A DNA stretch of 28,042 nt from a virus, in IMG/VR virus record IMGVR_UViG_3300047548_001368, positions 1 to 28,042 of that record, one strand, 5' to 3'. Each line of letters begins with the position of its first letter. Within the stretch, counting starts at the first letter, position 1. Shown piece after piece: positions 1-6,044 of the stretch. Made by a program: the position numbers and the translations under genes. The notes beneath the pieces are model-generated. The model saw only the letters and a program-made list of their open reading frames with translations. It did no database searches and had not been told where the DNA came from.

Positions 1-105
1 ATGTTTGGGGTAGACAGCATCCGGGATGGTGTATGCCCAGACGGTGTTGCATACGATTGGAACAAAGCCAGTCGTATTGGTCGCGTCAAGCGCGAACGAG
101 TTTAA
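1..105 (+). CDS. C-terminal end of an unidentified protein (partial)
   Basis: Frame 1 is open from the window edge to a TAA at 103-105 and gives 34 residues ending in RIGRVKRERV. The basic tail and the even codon use look like a real protein end, but too little is present to recognise a family. The frame begins with ATG at the first base, which may be an internal Met or the true start. It lies directly upstream of the tRNA cluster. Moderate to low confidence. Confidence 0.4.
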   Translation: MFGVDSIRDGVCPDGVAYDWNKASRIGRVKRERV

Positions 106-106
106 A

Positions 107-181
107 GGGGGCAGCAGAGGGCTGCGGTGTTCGCTGGCAGCGATCATGTCTAGAGGGGATCGTTACCCCCGGCCTCCACCA
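107..181 (+). other. tRNA-like element, degenerate
   Basis: The segment has tRNA length (75 nt) and ends in an encoded CCA after discriminator A. Bases 107-113 pair 6 of 7 (one G-U) with 171-177. GCAG/CTGC (114-117/122-125) can form a D-like stem, and GGGG/CCCC (155-158/166-169) a T stem. The T loop ATCGTTA has positions 54 and 58 swapped relative to the usual T and A. No acceptable anticodon arm with U33 is visible; a TCGCT/AGCGA hairpin sits there instead. It is probably a decayed tRNA or a tRNA mimic. Confidence 0.28.
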
Positions 182-186
182 AATAT

Positions 187-275
187 AGAGGGTTAACTGA
201 GCTGGGCTCAGCACTGTCTCGAAAACAGATGGACTGCGAAAGCGGTTGGAGTTCGATTCTGCCATCCCTCTGCCA
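187..275 (+). tRNA. tRNA-Ser (anticodon CGA)
   Basis: This 89-nt class II tRNA has acceptor AGAGGGT/TCCCTCT, D stem CTGA/TCAG with GG in the loop, and anticodon stem CTGT/ACAG around CTCGAAA, which gives anticodon CGA. The long variable arm ACTGC-GAAA-GCGGT is the serine hallmark. The T loop is TTCGATT, with discriminator G and encoded CCA. The T stem has mismatches, so it may be an imperfect but functional gene. Confidence 0.72.
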
Positions 276-280
276 ACAAT

Positions 281-352
281 GGGTCCACTCTGGCTGATCT
301 TTGGGTGTCCAAAGCCTCGAAGTCGAAGGTTCAATTCCTGAAGGGCCTGCCA
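281..352 (+). tRNA. Trp-like tRNA (anticodon CCA), D arm degenerate
   Basis: Acceptor GGGTCCA (281-287) pairs 6 of 7 with AGGGCCT (342-348, with G-U pairs), followed by discriminator G and encoded CCA. The T loop TTCAATT is canonical and correctly spaced. The anticodon loop GTCCAAA (307-313) reads CCA for Trp on a four-pair stem. Only 13 nt lie where the D arm should be and no D stem forms. It may be a truncated, non-functional tRNA or an unusual armless one. Confidence 0.38.
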
Positions 353-356
353 TTTT

Positions 357-434
357 CGGAGTATAGCGCAGCCTGGTTAGCGCACTGGTCTGGGGGACCA
401 GGGGTCGCAAGTTCGAATCTTGCTATTCCGACCA
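357..434 (+). tRNA. tRNA-Pro (anticodon GGG)
   Basis: This is a canonical 78-nt cloverleaf. Acceptor CGGAGTA/TATTCCG has the C1-G72 pair typical of bacterial tRNA-Pro. The D arm is GCGC...GCGC with GGTTAG in its loop. The anticodon stem CTGGT/ACCAG encloses CTGGGGG, so the anticodon is GGG. The T arm has GTTCGAATC, the discriminator is A, and CCA is encoded. It is the best preserved member of the cluster. Confidence 0.93.
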
Positions 435-442
435 CAATCTGG

Positions 443-471
443 TTTACAGCAAATCGGATTTCAAGTATAAT
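443..471 (+). promoter_or_regulatory. sigma70 promoter for the RNase H-like gene
   Basis: A -35 TTTACA (443-448), a 17-bp spacer and a perfect -10 TATAAT (466-471) begin 8 bp after the tRNA-Pro gene. Transcription would start near 478, about 48 bases before the ATG at 526. Confidence 0.8.
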
Positions 472-525
472 ATATACTTGAACACAACGCCTGGAAACAC
501 AGGCACTATTCATAGAAAGCCAAAA

Positions 526-996
526 ATGAAGAAGATCAATCTAGAAGAAGTTCGCCAGTTTATCGAAGCACAAACCCCTGAGACCAAAATCTACCTGGGT
601 TGTGATTCGGAACGCCTGCGAGTTGACGGCAAGTGGTACGCCGACTACATTCTAGCGATCGTTGTCCACATCAATGGCAACAACGGTTGTAAGATTTTCG
701 GCGAAGTACATCGTGAACCAGTGTGGGACGCAAAGCCAGGCAAGCCAGCTATGCGTCTAATGACTGAAGTCTACAAGGTTTCAGAACTGTACTTGCAGTT
801 GGCAGAAGTCTTGGAAGGCCGACATGTTGAAGTTCACTTGGACATCAATCCAGACGAACACTACGGCTCAAGCTGTGTTATTTCACAGGCTGTGGGCTAC
901 ATCAAAGGCACTTGCAACGTGGTTCCATTTGTGAAGCCACACGCTTTTGCTGCCAGCTATGCTGCTGACCGATTCAAAGGTCTGCGAGCAGCTTAA
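526..996 (+). CDS. YkuK/DUF458-family RNase H-fold protein
   Basis: A 156-residue protein of the YkuK (DUF458, RNase H-like) family, which is predicted to have a ribonuclease H fold but has no settled activity. Family signatures are visible: strand plus acidic motif YLGCDSER near residues 23-30 (D27), VHLDINPDE near 103-111 (D106), and the C-terminal VKPHAFAASYAADRF block near 136-150, typical of the family. The length matches bacterial YkuK. I chose ATG 526; an in-frame upstream TTG at 478 coincides with the predicted transcription start and has no ribosome-binding site. Only a weak GAAAG precedes 526. It is a single gene between its own promoter and a downstream hairpin. Family is confident; role in the phage is unknown. 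Confidence 0.85.
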   Translation: MKKINLEEVRQFIEAQTPETKIYLGCDSERLRVDGKWYADYILAIVVHINGNNGCKIFGEVHREPVWDAKPGKPAMRLMTEVYKVSELYLQLAEVLEGRHVEVHLDINPDEHYGSSCVISQAVGYIKGTCNVVPFVKPHAFAASYAADRFKGLRAA

Positions 997-1003
997 CCAA
1001 AAT

Positions 1004-1035
1004 CACTAGGCAGAGTTATCTGCCTAGTGTATAAT
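1004..1035 (+). promoter_or_regulatory. Perfect 11-bp inverted repeat abutting a TATAAT box
   Basis: CACTAGGCAGA (1004-1014), loop GTTA, TCTGCCTAGTG (1019-1029) form a perfect hairpin 7 nt after the stop of the RNase H-like gene. TATAAT (1030-1035) follows at once, then a short run of T. It may terminate the upstream transcript, serve as an operator over a promoter, or both. No good -35 is visible at 17 bp. Confidence 0.55.
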
Positions 1036-1359
1036 ATGTTTTTGTTCAGTAGCAATGCTGAACCGGCAAGATAAGGGTAGATGAGAACTGACTCCGTATC
1101 GTTGTAGGCTTCACGCCTTACGATGCATCATAACAATGGACATTCAGTCTTGAAAACTGAACCGTGCTTGTGTGCTCTGGAACCCCTTGATTGGATATCG
1201 ACTTTGTGATTTGACAACCAGAACTATACCGGCCCCTGTGTCTTGTGACTTGTGGCTTGTATGAGACAACTGCCAAAAGCCTGTTGTCGCCTGCATTTTG
1301 TTCTGTCGGTCACTTGACTTTTATCTTGCCACCCCATTTTGTTTATTGAAAGGCAACAC
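1036..1359. other. Non-coding, structured gap
   Basis: I see no convincing gene on either strand. The stretch holds small hairpins: GTTCAG/CTGAAC around 1043-1062, GTAGGC/GCCTTAC around 1104-1121, and TTCAGT-CTTGAAA-ACTGAA at 1143-1161, whose 7-nt loop equals a tRNA-Ser(UGA) anticodon loop without the rest of a tRNA. Bases 1160-1290 are rich in CTTGTG-like words. A non-coding RNA starting at the TATAAT box at 1030 is possible. TTGACT at 1315 could be a weak -35 for the next gene. Confidence 0.4.
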
Positions 1360-1926
1360 ATGAAAATTACTCTCCGCAAAGCCAACGCTCTCCAAAACAA
1401 TATCAATGACGCACTCAAGCAGATCCTTGTGGTCAGCGAAGTTGCTCTAACTGAATTCCACAAGCCCGAAGACGAGATTGCTCGTGTTCGTGCCGAAGCA
1501 GAAAAAAACATTCAGCGCCGTGAGCGCCTGAACCATGCGCTGTATGACATCCGTCAACGTGTGGCCGGCGCTAATACCAACGCTGGCATCAACATCAACC
1601 TAACCTTGGTTGCTGAGATCGAAAAGCAGATCCAGTTCTACACTGGCATTGCTGGCAAAGAAGTTCGTCAGAGCGCAGATGTTGTAGCAGGTAAACTGCG
1701 CAAGATCAGCGAAAGCAAGAGCGATCGTACCATTTACGGCTACAATGACACTGTGAGCACCAGTGTTTGGACTGCTGAAGATCTTGCAGGCTTTAAGAAG
1801 ACTGTGAGCGATCTCAAGAAGAGCAAGCAACAACTTCAGGACGTGATACTGGAAACCAACGTTCGTACTGAGATTGAACTCAGCGACGAAACTGTTGCAG
1901 TTCTGCAGGCCGAAGGGCTTGTTTGA
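1360..1926 (+). CDS. Helical phage protein of unknown function
   Basis: A 188-residue protein I cannot assign. It is rich in Lys, Glu, Gln and Ala with long heptad-like stretches (residues about 3-70 and 140-175), so it is probably mostly helical or coiled coil; no Cys and no membrane segment. The ATG at 1360 follows AAAGG (1349-1353) at a normal distance; an earlier in-frame TTG at 1339 has none. A strong terminator begins two bases after the stop, so it is a one-gene unit. Codon use resembles the neighbours. Confidence 0.8.
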   Translation: MKITLRKANALQNNINDALKQILVVSEVALTEFHKPEDEIARVRAEAEKNIQRRERLNHALYDIRQRVAGANTNAGININLTLVAEIEKQIQFYTGIAGKEVRQSADVVAGKLRKISESKSDRTIYGYNDTVSTSVWTAEDLAGFKKTVSDLKKSKQQLQDVILETNVRTEIELSDETVAVLQAEGLV

Positions 1927-1927
1927 C

Positions 1928-1952
1928 AAAAGGTCCTTCGGGACCTTTTTTT
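1928..1952 (+). terminator. Rho-independent terminator
   Basis: AAAAGGTCC, tetraloop TTCG, GGACC and seven T residues. This is a textbook intrinsic terminator two bases after the stop of the preceding gene. Confidence 0.95.
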
Positions 1953-1999
1953 GTATCCTAAAAATTTTGGGATAAAATATATTACTATCGCAAAGTGAT

Positions 2000-2314
2000 A
2001 TGAGCAACGATCTAGCAAAATTTTTAAACTCGCGCCGACGTCACAAAACTGATGTACACATTGCTCGGCAAGTTAAGATTGCCCGGCAACACGGTTTGGG
2101 CTTCAACGACAAACACATCAAAGAACCACATCGACATGCAAAACATCATGCCATGGATTGCGGAAATCCCAAATGTACATTGTGTGGCAACCCTCGCAGA
2201 AATGCTTGGTTCAAGAAAAATCGCTTAACAGCACAGGAACAGCGATTGTTCCAAGACACAGATCGAACAACAGATAAACACAGCAACGGACTACCACCAA
2301 ATGAAGAAACTTGA
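2000..2314 (+). CDS. Small Cys/His-rich protein with CGNP motifs
   Basis: A 104-residue basic protein. Residues 43-62 contain several His followed by DCGNPKCTLCGNPRR (C54, C59, C62), a pattern seen in short uncharacterised phage and bacterial proteins and likely to bind a metal, perhaps zinc. An AT-rich TAAAAT-like box lies about 25 bp upstream, but no clear Shine-Dalgarno. Its 3' end overlaps the omega gene by 14 bases, implying co-transcription and translational coupling. Function unknown. Confidence 0.75.
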   Translation: MSNDLAKFLNSRRRHKTDVHIARQVKIARQHGLGFNDKHIKEPHRHAKHHAMDCGNPKCTLCGNPRRNAWFKKNRLTAQEQRLFQDTDRTTDKHSNGLPPNEET

Positions 2315-2555
2315 CGAACTAACCGGAATTACCAGCGGTGCCGCTGTAGAAGCAGTGGGCAATAGATACGATCTTATTTTGATTGCTGCTACTCGAACCC
2401 GCGAACTGCATGCTGGACACCAGCCCAAGCTGTTGAGCCGACACAGTGCCGGAGTTACGGCTCTGGGTGAAATTGAACACGGCTTGATTGGTCGCAGTTA
2501 CTTGCTCAAAGACAGCCCACAACAACAACGCAATAGGCGCAGACCACAAAAGTAA
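2301..2555 (+). CDS. rpoZ: RNA polymerase omega subunit homolog
   Basis: An 84-residue homolog of RpoZ, the small subunit that wraps the C-terminal tail of beta-prime and assists polymerase assembly. Residues about 16-35 read AVEAVGNRYDLILIAATRTR, matching the conserved omega pattern AVE.(I/V)GNR(F/Y)DL(V/I)L(V/I)AA.R.R, and VTALGEIEHGLI (about 52-63) matches T(V/A)(I/V)AL.EIE.GLI of the bacterial protein. Length equals bacterial omega; the tail is basic (QQQRNRRRPQK) instead of the acidic tail of enterobacterial omega. It overlaps the upstream gene and lacks its own Shine-Dalgarno, so it is likely translationally coupled. In a phage it could replace host omega or redirect host RNA polymerase. 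Confidence 0.88.
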   Translation: MKKLDELTGITSGAAVEAVGNRYDLILIAATRTRELHAGHQPKLLSRHSAGVTALGEIEHGLIGRSYLLKDSPQQQRNRRRPQK

Positions 2556-2597
2556 TACTTTTTACTACTTGACCCGAATCTCCTATTGTGTTATAAT
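2551..2597 (+). promoter_or_regulatory. GTAATAC motif plus strong sigma70 promoter
   Basis: GTAATAC (2552-2558) and TACTAC (2563-2568) directly precede -35 TTGACC (2569-2574); a 17-bp spacer leads to TATAAT (2592-2597). It drives the phosphatase operon from about 2604. The same upstream motif recurs before promoters at 4324, 8754 and 13178. Confidence 0.9.
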
Positions 2598-2618
2598 TGC
2601 ACATTAGGAGATTTTTTT

Positions 2619-3098
2619 ATGGCCTGGATTGAAAACGTTGCTGCGGCTGATGTTCCGTTAAGGTTCCATCACGAGGCTGGCCCAAACTCAATGCTGATCC
2701 AAATCATGGATCCTGCACCCAGTTGGTGGCCTACACCTGCTCACGAGTTCAAAGAAACGCATCGTTTTGAATTCCTGGATGCTGAAGACAATGACGGCTT
2801 TGCTGAAGAAGCAAAGATCTCGGATGAGCAAGCCGCAGAGATTGTGCGTCTGCTGAAACATGCTTTGGACAACAAAATGAACGTGGTTGTTCACTGCTAT
2901 GCAGGTCTGTGCCGCAGTGGCGCTGTAGCAGAAGTTGGTGTGATGATGGGTTTCCAAGACACTGAGCGAACCAGGATTCCTAATCTGCGTGTCAAGCAAA
3001 AGTTAATGAAGCAGTTGGGTTGGACGTACGACAGCACTGAACAACCTTACAATCACGCCGAAGATTGGCGTAATACAAAAATTGGATGGGAGCGATAA
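2619..3098 (+). CDS. Tyrosine/dual-specificity protein phosphatase
   Basis: A 159-residue cysteine phosphatase-fold protein. The P-loop HCYAGLCRSG (residues 92-101) fits HCX5R(S/T), with catalytic Cys93 and Arg99 preceded by the hydrophobic strand MNVVV. The length suits a minimal cytoplasmic dual-specificity phosphatase; there is no signal peptide. ATG 2619 follows TAGGAGA (2605-2611); upstream in-frame ATG 2586 precedes the -10 box and cannot be used from this promoter. First gene of an operon with the kinase (stop/start overlap TAATG) and phosphoesterase. It may remove phosphate from a host or phage protein, or from nucleic acid or nucleotide ends given its neighbours. Substrate unknown. 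Confidence 0.85.
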   Translation: MAWIENVAAADVPLRFHHEAGPNSMLIQIMDPAPSWWPTPAHEFKETHRFEFLDAEDNDGFAEEAKISDEQAAEIVRLLKHALDNKMNVVVHCYAGLCRSGAVAEVGVMMGFQDTERTRIPNLRVKQKLMKQLGWTYDSTEQPYNHAEDWRNTKIGWER

Positions 3099-3562
3099 TG
3101 CCTCGTTGTTATCAAATGATTGGTGTGCCTGGATCGGGCAAGACTACCTGGATCAGGTCGCAAGACTGGGCCCAGGATTGTGTAATTGTAAGCACAGATG
3201 ATTTTGTTGAAGACTATGCTCGCGAATGCGGGTCTACTTACAATGAAGTGTTTGACGATTACATGCCTACCGCTGTAAAGCTAATGGCAGAACAAGTTGT
3301 TCAAGCACGTGAAGCAGGCCGAGACATTATCTGGGATCAAACCAGTGTGTCAGAGAAGAGTCGACGCAAAAAGTTTTCAATGTTGCCCGACTATGAACAC
3401 ATTGCTGTGGTTTTTGCTGTGCCTGAGCCAGCAGAATTGGACCGCAGACTAAACAGTCGCCCAGGCAAGACTATTCCTTGGAATATAATGCAGGGCATGA
3501 TTAAACATTTTGAGCAGCCCTCAGAAGAAGAAGGCTTCTCAGAAATTTGGAGAGTACAATGA
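3098..3562 (+). CDS. P-loop kinase, polynucleotide-kinase/zeta-toxin-like
   Basis: A 154-residue single-domain P-loop kinase. Walker A GVPGSGKTT is at residues 9-17; STDDF (about 33-37) supplies the acidic substrate-side residues; WDQTSVSEKSR resembles the D-x-T-N/S-x-x-x-x-x-R segment of the T4 polynucleotide kinase 5'-kinase domain; the Arg-containing lid follows (RRLNSR). It lacks the phosphatase domain of T4 Pnk, but a separate phosphoesterase follows. ATG 3098 overlaps the previous stop as TAATG with GGGAG upstream. With an RNA ligase 2 kb on, a role in RNA end healing is plausible; a small-molecule or toxin-type kinase is the alternative. Confidence 0.8.
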   Translation: MPRCYQMIGVPGSGKTTWIRSQDWAQDCVIVSTDDFVEDYARECGSTYNEVFDDYMPTAVKLMAEQVVQAREAGRDIIWDQTSVSEKSRRKKFSMLPDYEHIAVVFAVPEPAELDRRLNSRPGKTIPWNIMQGMIKHFEQPSEEEGFSEIWRVQ

Positions 3563-4101
3563 AAAAGTGGATTACAAGTGATTTGCACTTTGGCCATGCT
3601 AACATCATGAAGTTCTGTCCCGTTACCCGTTATGGGTTTGCTGATGTAACGGACATGCGTGAAAAGATGATCGCAGAGTGGAATGCTAGCGTAGCACAGG
3701 AAGATGAAACATTCATCTTGGGCGACTTTGCGTTCTTGCCTGCCCGGGACGCTGTAGACATCTTGCGCCGTTTGAATGGCACAAAGATTTTGATCGAAGG
3801 AAACCACGATCGCAAATTGTTAAACGACCCTGCCTTCCGTGGGGAGTTCAAGGAAGTGCATCCTTACTTGCGATATAACCATGACGGACAGATTGTGATT
3901 ATGTTTCACTATCCCATCCACGAGTGGGACCAGATGCACCGCGGCGCTGTTCATTTCTATGGACACGTTCACGGAGGCAAAACTGGCTTGGAAAAGTATC
4001 GCGCTCGAGACGTAGCGTTTGACGCTACAGGGCGAGTGGTCAGCGACTTTGACGCTATGATAGCAGATGCGTTAAAGGGAGAAATCCGGGCACACCACTG
4101 A
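3559..4101 (+). CDS. Calcineurin-like metallophosphoesterase
   Basis: A 180-residue calcineurin-like phosphoesterase with all five metal-binding blocks in order: SDLHFGH (7-13), GDF (55-57), GNHDR (81-85), HYPIHEW (117-123) and GHVHGG (135-140). These bind two metal ions and hydrolyse phosphomono- or diesters. The start overlaps the kinase stop as ATGA, with GGAGAG upstream, so the two are translationally coupled. This class is common in T4-like phages. With the kinase and the downstream ligase it could supply the 3'-end processing step of RNA repair; a 2',3'-cyclic nucleotide or general phosphatase role is equally possible. Confidence 0.9.
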   Translation: MKKWITSDLHFGHANIMKFCPVTRYGFADVTDMREKMIAEWNASVAQEDETFILGDFAFLPARDAVDILRRLNGTKILIEGNHDRKLLNDPAFRGEFKEVHPYLRYNHDGQIVIMFHYPIHEWDQMHRGAVHFYGHVHGGKTGLEKYRARDVAFDATGRVVSDFDAMIADALKGEIRAHH

Positions 4102-4292
4102 TGAAACTTCGCAAGTTTAAAGTATTGTCTGTTAAGTTAAACCCAGGCGGCCCAGGGCCAGAGCGATTATGGGAATGTGAGTGTAGTTTCATAAAAGACA
4201 AGCAACACATTCAACAGATGCTTTGGTCAATGGGCCGCACTGCCGACGAAGCAAAAAGAAAGTTAGAACAACGCTACGGTGGAAAGAACTAA
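4101..4292 (+). CDS. Small protein of unknown function
   Basis: A 63-residue basic protein starting at an ATGA overlap with the phosphoesterase stop. It has one CEC pair in the middle and a charged C-terminal helix (DEAKRKLEQRY). No family recognised. Last gene of the operon; a hairpin and the next promoter begin at its stop codon. Confidence 0.7.
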   Translation: MKLRKFKVLSVKLNPGGPGPERLWECECSFIKDKQHIQQMLWSMGRTADEAKRKLEQRYGGKN

Positions 4293-4352
4293 AAAGTAAT
4301 ACTTTCGCAGTATTACCTTTTGGTTGACCCAAAATGCCCAAAATGCTATAAT
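4291..4352 (+). promoter_or_regulatory. Inverted repeat/terminator plus strong sigma70 promoter
   Basis: GTAATACT (4296-4303), loop TTCGC, AGTATTAC (4309-4316) is a perfect 8-bp stem flanked by A-run and CTTTT, resembling a bidirectional terminator. It is followed by -35 TTGACC (4324-4329), a 17-bp spacer and TATAAT (4347-4352). The unit would end the upstream operon and start the hydrolase-ligase operon near 4359. Confidence 0.9.
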
Positions 4353-4377
4353 ACAAGTGTTGAATAAGGAGTTAGCT

Positions 4378-4914
4378 ATGGAAGGATTTACAATGCAACT
4401 TGACGGAATGGACGTGGTCCGCAAGGCACAAGTCTATGCCATAGCTGCTCACGCCGCAGTGGGACAAAGGCGCAAGTACACAAACGAGCCCTACATCGTT
4501 CACCCTGCAGAGGTTGCTAGCATTGTGGCGTCGGTTCCGGGTAGTACACCCGACATGGTTGCGGCTGCTTGGCTTCATGATGTTGTGGAAGACACTGGTT
4601 GTACCTTTACTGACATCCATCTTGCGTTTGGTGCTGACATTGCTGCTCTTGTTGGTTGGCTTACAGATGTGAGTCGTCCCGAAGATGGCAACCGTGCCGC
4701 TCGCAAGGCAATAGACCGTGCTCACACTGCTGAAGCACCTGCTGAGGCTCAGACCATCAAGCTCGCTGACCTTATCAGCAACAGTCGAAGCATTGTGGAA
4801 CATGATCCTGAGTTTGCCAAGACTTACCTTGAGGAAAAGAGACTTCTCCTTGAAGTTCTTACTCGCGGTGATGCTGGGCTTCATGCTCGGGCCAGAGAGT
4901 TTGTAGGAGTTTGA
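4378..4914 (+). CDS. HD-domain (p)ppGpp hydrolase-like protein (SpoT/MESH1 type)
   Basis: A 178-residue stand-alone HD hydrolase like the N-terminal hydrolase domain of RelA/SpoT and the small MESH1 enzymes. It shows R-x-Y then PYIVHP (H42), WLHDVVEDT (H67, D68 metal ligands, ED-T loop at 71-73) and IKLADLISN (D131), the four HD blocks in family order. There is no synthetase or TGS domain. ATG 4378 follows AAGGAG (4366-4371); an in-frame TTG at 4324 is inside the promoter. It could hydrolyse (p)ppGpp and relieve the stringent response during infection, or act on another pyrophosphate nucleotide. First gene of an operon with a small protein and the RNA ligase. Confidence 0.85.
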   Translation: MEGFTMQLDGMDVVRKAQVYAIAAHAAVGQRRKYTNEPYIVHPAEVASIVASVPGSTPDMVAAAWLHDVVEDTGCTFTDIHLAFGADIAALVGWLTDVSRPEDGNRAARKAIDRAHTAEAPAEAQTIKLADLISNSRSIVEHDPEFAKTYLEEKRLLLEVLTRGDAGLHARAREFVGV

Positions 4915-4915
4915 C

Positions 4916-5152
4916 ATGACTTTAGAGGAAGCTAAGAATCTAAAGTCATTCAAACACTATTGTAATTGCGGCGGCTCTGCTTGGAATATGAACGGCAGAA
5001 ATCCCGCAAGGCCTCATATGTCTTGGTGTCCTCAAATCGAAGAATATAACGAATGGTACGATTTGGTCGGTGAAGAGTTTTTTAAGAATTTGGACAGAAA
5101 AGAAATCAAATCAAAACTTAGTTATTCACGAATTGGATTAAGAAATGTTTAA
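4916..5152 (+). CDS. Small Cys-containing protein of unknown function
   Basis: A 78-residue protein starting one base after the hydrolase stop and overlapping the RNA ligase start by 8 bases. Residues about 14-39 contain HYCNCGG and, further on, HMSWCP, a possible small metal site (H/C-x-C ... H-x3-C). The rest is acidic and aromatic. No family recognised. Position implies co-expression with the ligase. Confidence 0.7.
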   Translation: MTLEEAKNLKSFKHYCNCGGSAWNMNGRNPARPHMSWCPQIEEYNEWYDLVGEEFFKNLDRKEIKSKLSYSRIGLRNV

Positions 5153-6044
5153 AGATAAATTAAAGGAGTATGTAGAAACCTCAGGGCTGGTGAATATGAA
5201 GCCAGCCGGAGATGGTATCTATGTGCTAAAGTATAAGAAGAAGGTATTCTACGATAACCTGTGGAACGACTACATTGCCGAATGCCGCGGGACTATCGTA
5301 GATGCTGACTTCAATGTTGTAGCATACCCTTTCACAAAGATCTATAACTACGGCATCGAAAAGGAAGCGCCAGTCTTAGACAACGACACCCATGTCATAG
5401 CATATCGCAAAGTCAACGGCTTTATGGTATCTGTTACATGGCATGCAGGAGATCTGTTGGTGTCTACTACAGGTTCCACTGACAGCGACTTTGTGGGTTA
5501 CGCAAAAGAAATGATGCTGACTCACATGTCGTGGGCAGACTGGCAAATGGCCTTTGCCGCAGACGACATGCGTGACTTGACTGTGATGTTTGAGTGTGTT
5601 CATCCCAATGACCCGCACATCATTCCAGAAAAGCCAGGCATGTATGTGCTGGGGTATCGTGAAAATTCATGGGGAGCCGAAGTGGGGCATAACCCTACAG
5701 TGTTGGAAATCATGAGCAAAGAACTTAACTGTTTCATGCCAGAAGTTTACCGGACCACTGTGGGCAACTTGGTTGAACAGACCAAGAATGTGCGCCACGA
5801 AGGTTTTGTAGCATACACCGAAGACGGACAATCTTTTAAGATTAAGAGCCCTTATTACCTTACAAGTAAGTGGGTCGCAAGGAATCCTAAAACCGATAAA
5901 CTAGTCGACTTGAACAGAGACATTAAGCACAATATCGACGAGGAGTATTATGATCTCATCGATAAGATCCGTGCTAATATAGAAGCCTATACTGCTATGT
6001 CCGAACAAGAAAGACTAGAATGGGTTAGGGGGGTTTTGGGCTAA
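5145..6044 (+). CDS. rnlA: T4 Rnl1-type RNA ligase
   Basis: A 299-residue ATP-dependent RNA ligase of the T4 RnlA family, which seals RNA ends such as host-cleaved tRNA anticodons. The nucleotidyltransferase motifs are in order: upstream ECRGT (46-50), motif I KVNG (K89 is the predicted adenylated lysine), motif III LTVMFECVHP (145-154), motif IV HEGFVAY (218-224) and motif V FKIKSPYYL (231-239). T4 Rnl1 is 374 residues, so the C-terminal tRNA-specificity domain is reduced. It overlaps the preceding gene by 8 bases; its last 30 bases overlap the convergent GIY-YIG gene. With the P-loop kinase and phosphoesterase it makes a plausible RNA repair set. Confidence 0.92.
   Translation: MFKDKLKEYVETSGLVNMKPAGDGIYVLKYKKKVFYDNLWNDYIAECRGTIVDADFNVVAYPFTKIYNYGIEKEAPVLDNDTHVIAYRKVNGFMVSVTWHAGDLLVSTTGSTDSDFVGYAKEMMLTHMSWADWQMAFAADDMRDLTVMFECVHPNDPHIIPEKPGMYVLGYRENSWGAEVGHNPTVLEIMSKELNCFMPEVYRTTVGNLVEQTKNVRHEGFVAYTEDGQSFKIKSPYYLTSKWVARNPKTDKLVDLNRDIKHNIDEEYYDLIDKIRANIEAYTAMSEQERLEWVRGVLG

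Noticed and set aside
86-513. Several short minus-strand open frames across the tRNA cluster
   Set aside because: They are antisense to tRNA genes and show peptides typical of tRNA complements; no coding support.
1118-1200. Possible tRNA-Ser(UGA) around the hairpin TTCAGT-CTTGAAA-ACTGAA
   Set aside because: The anticodon-like loop is perfect, but no acceptor stem, D arm, GTTCRAN T loop or CCA end lies at the right distances on either side.
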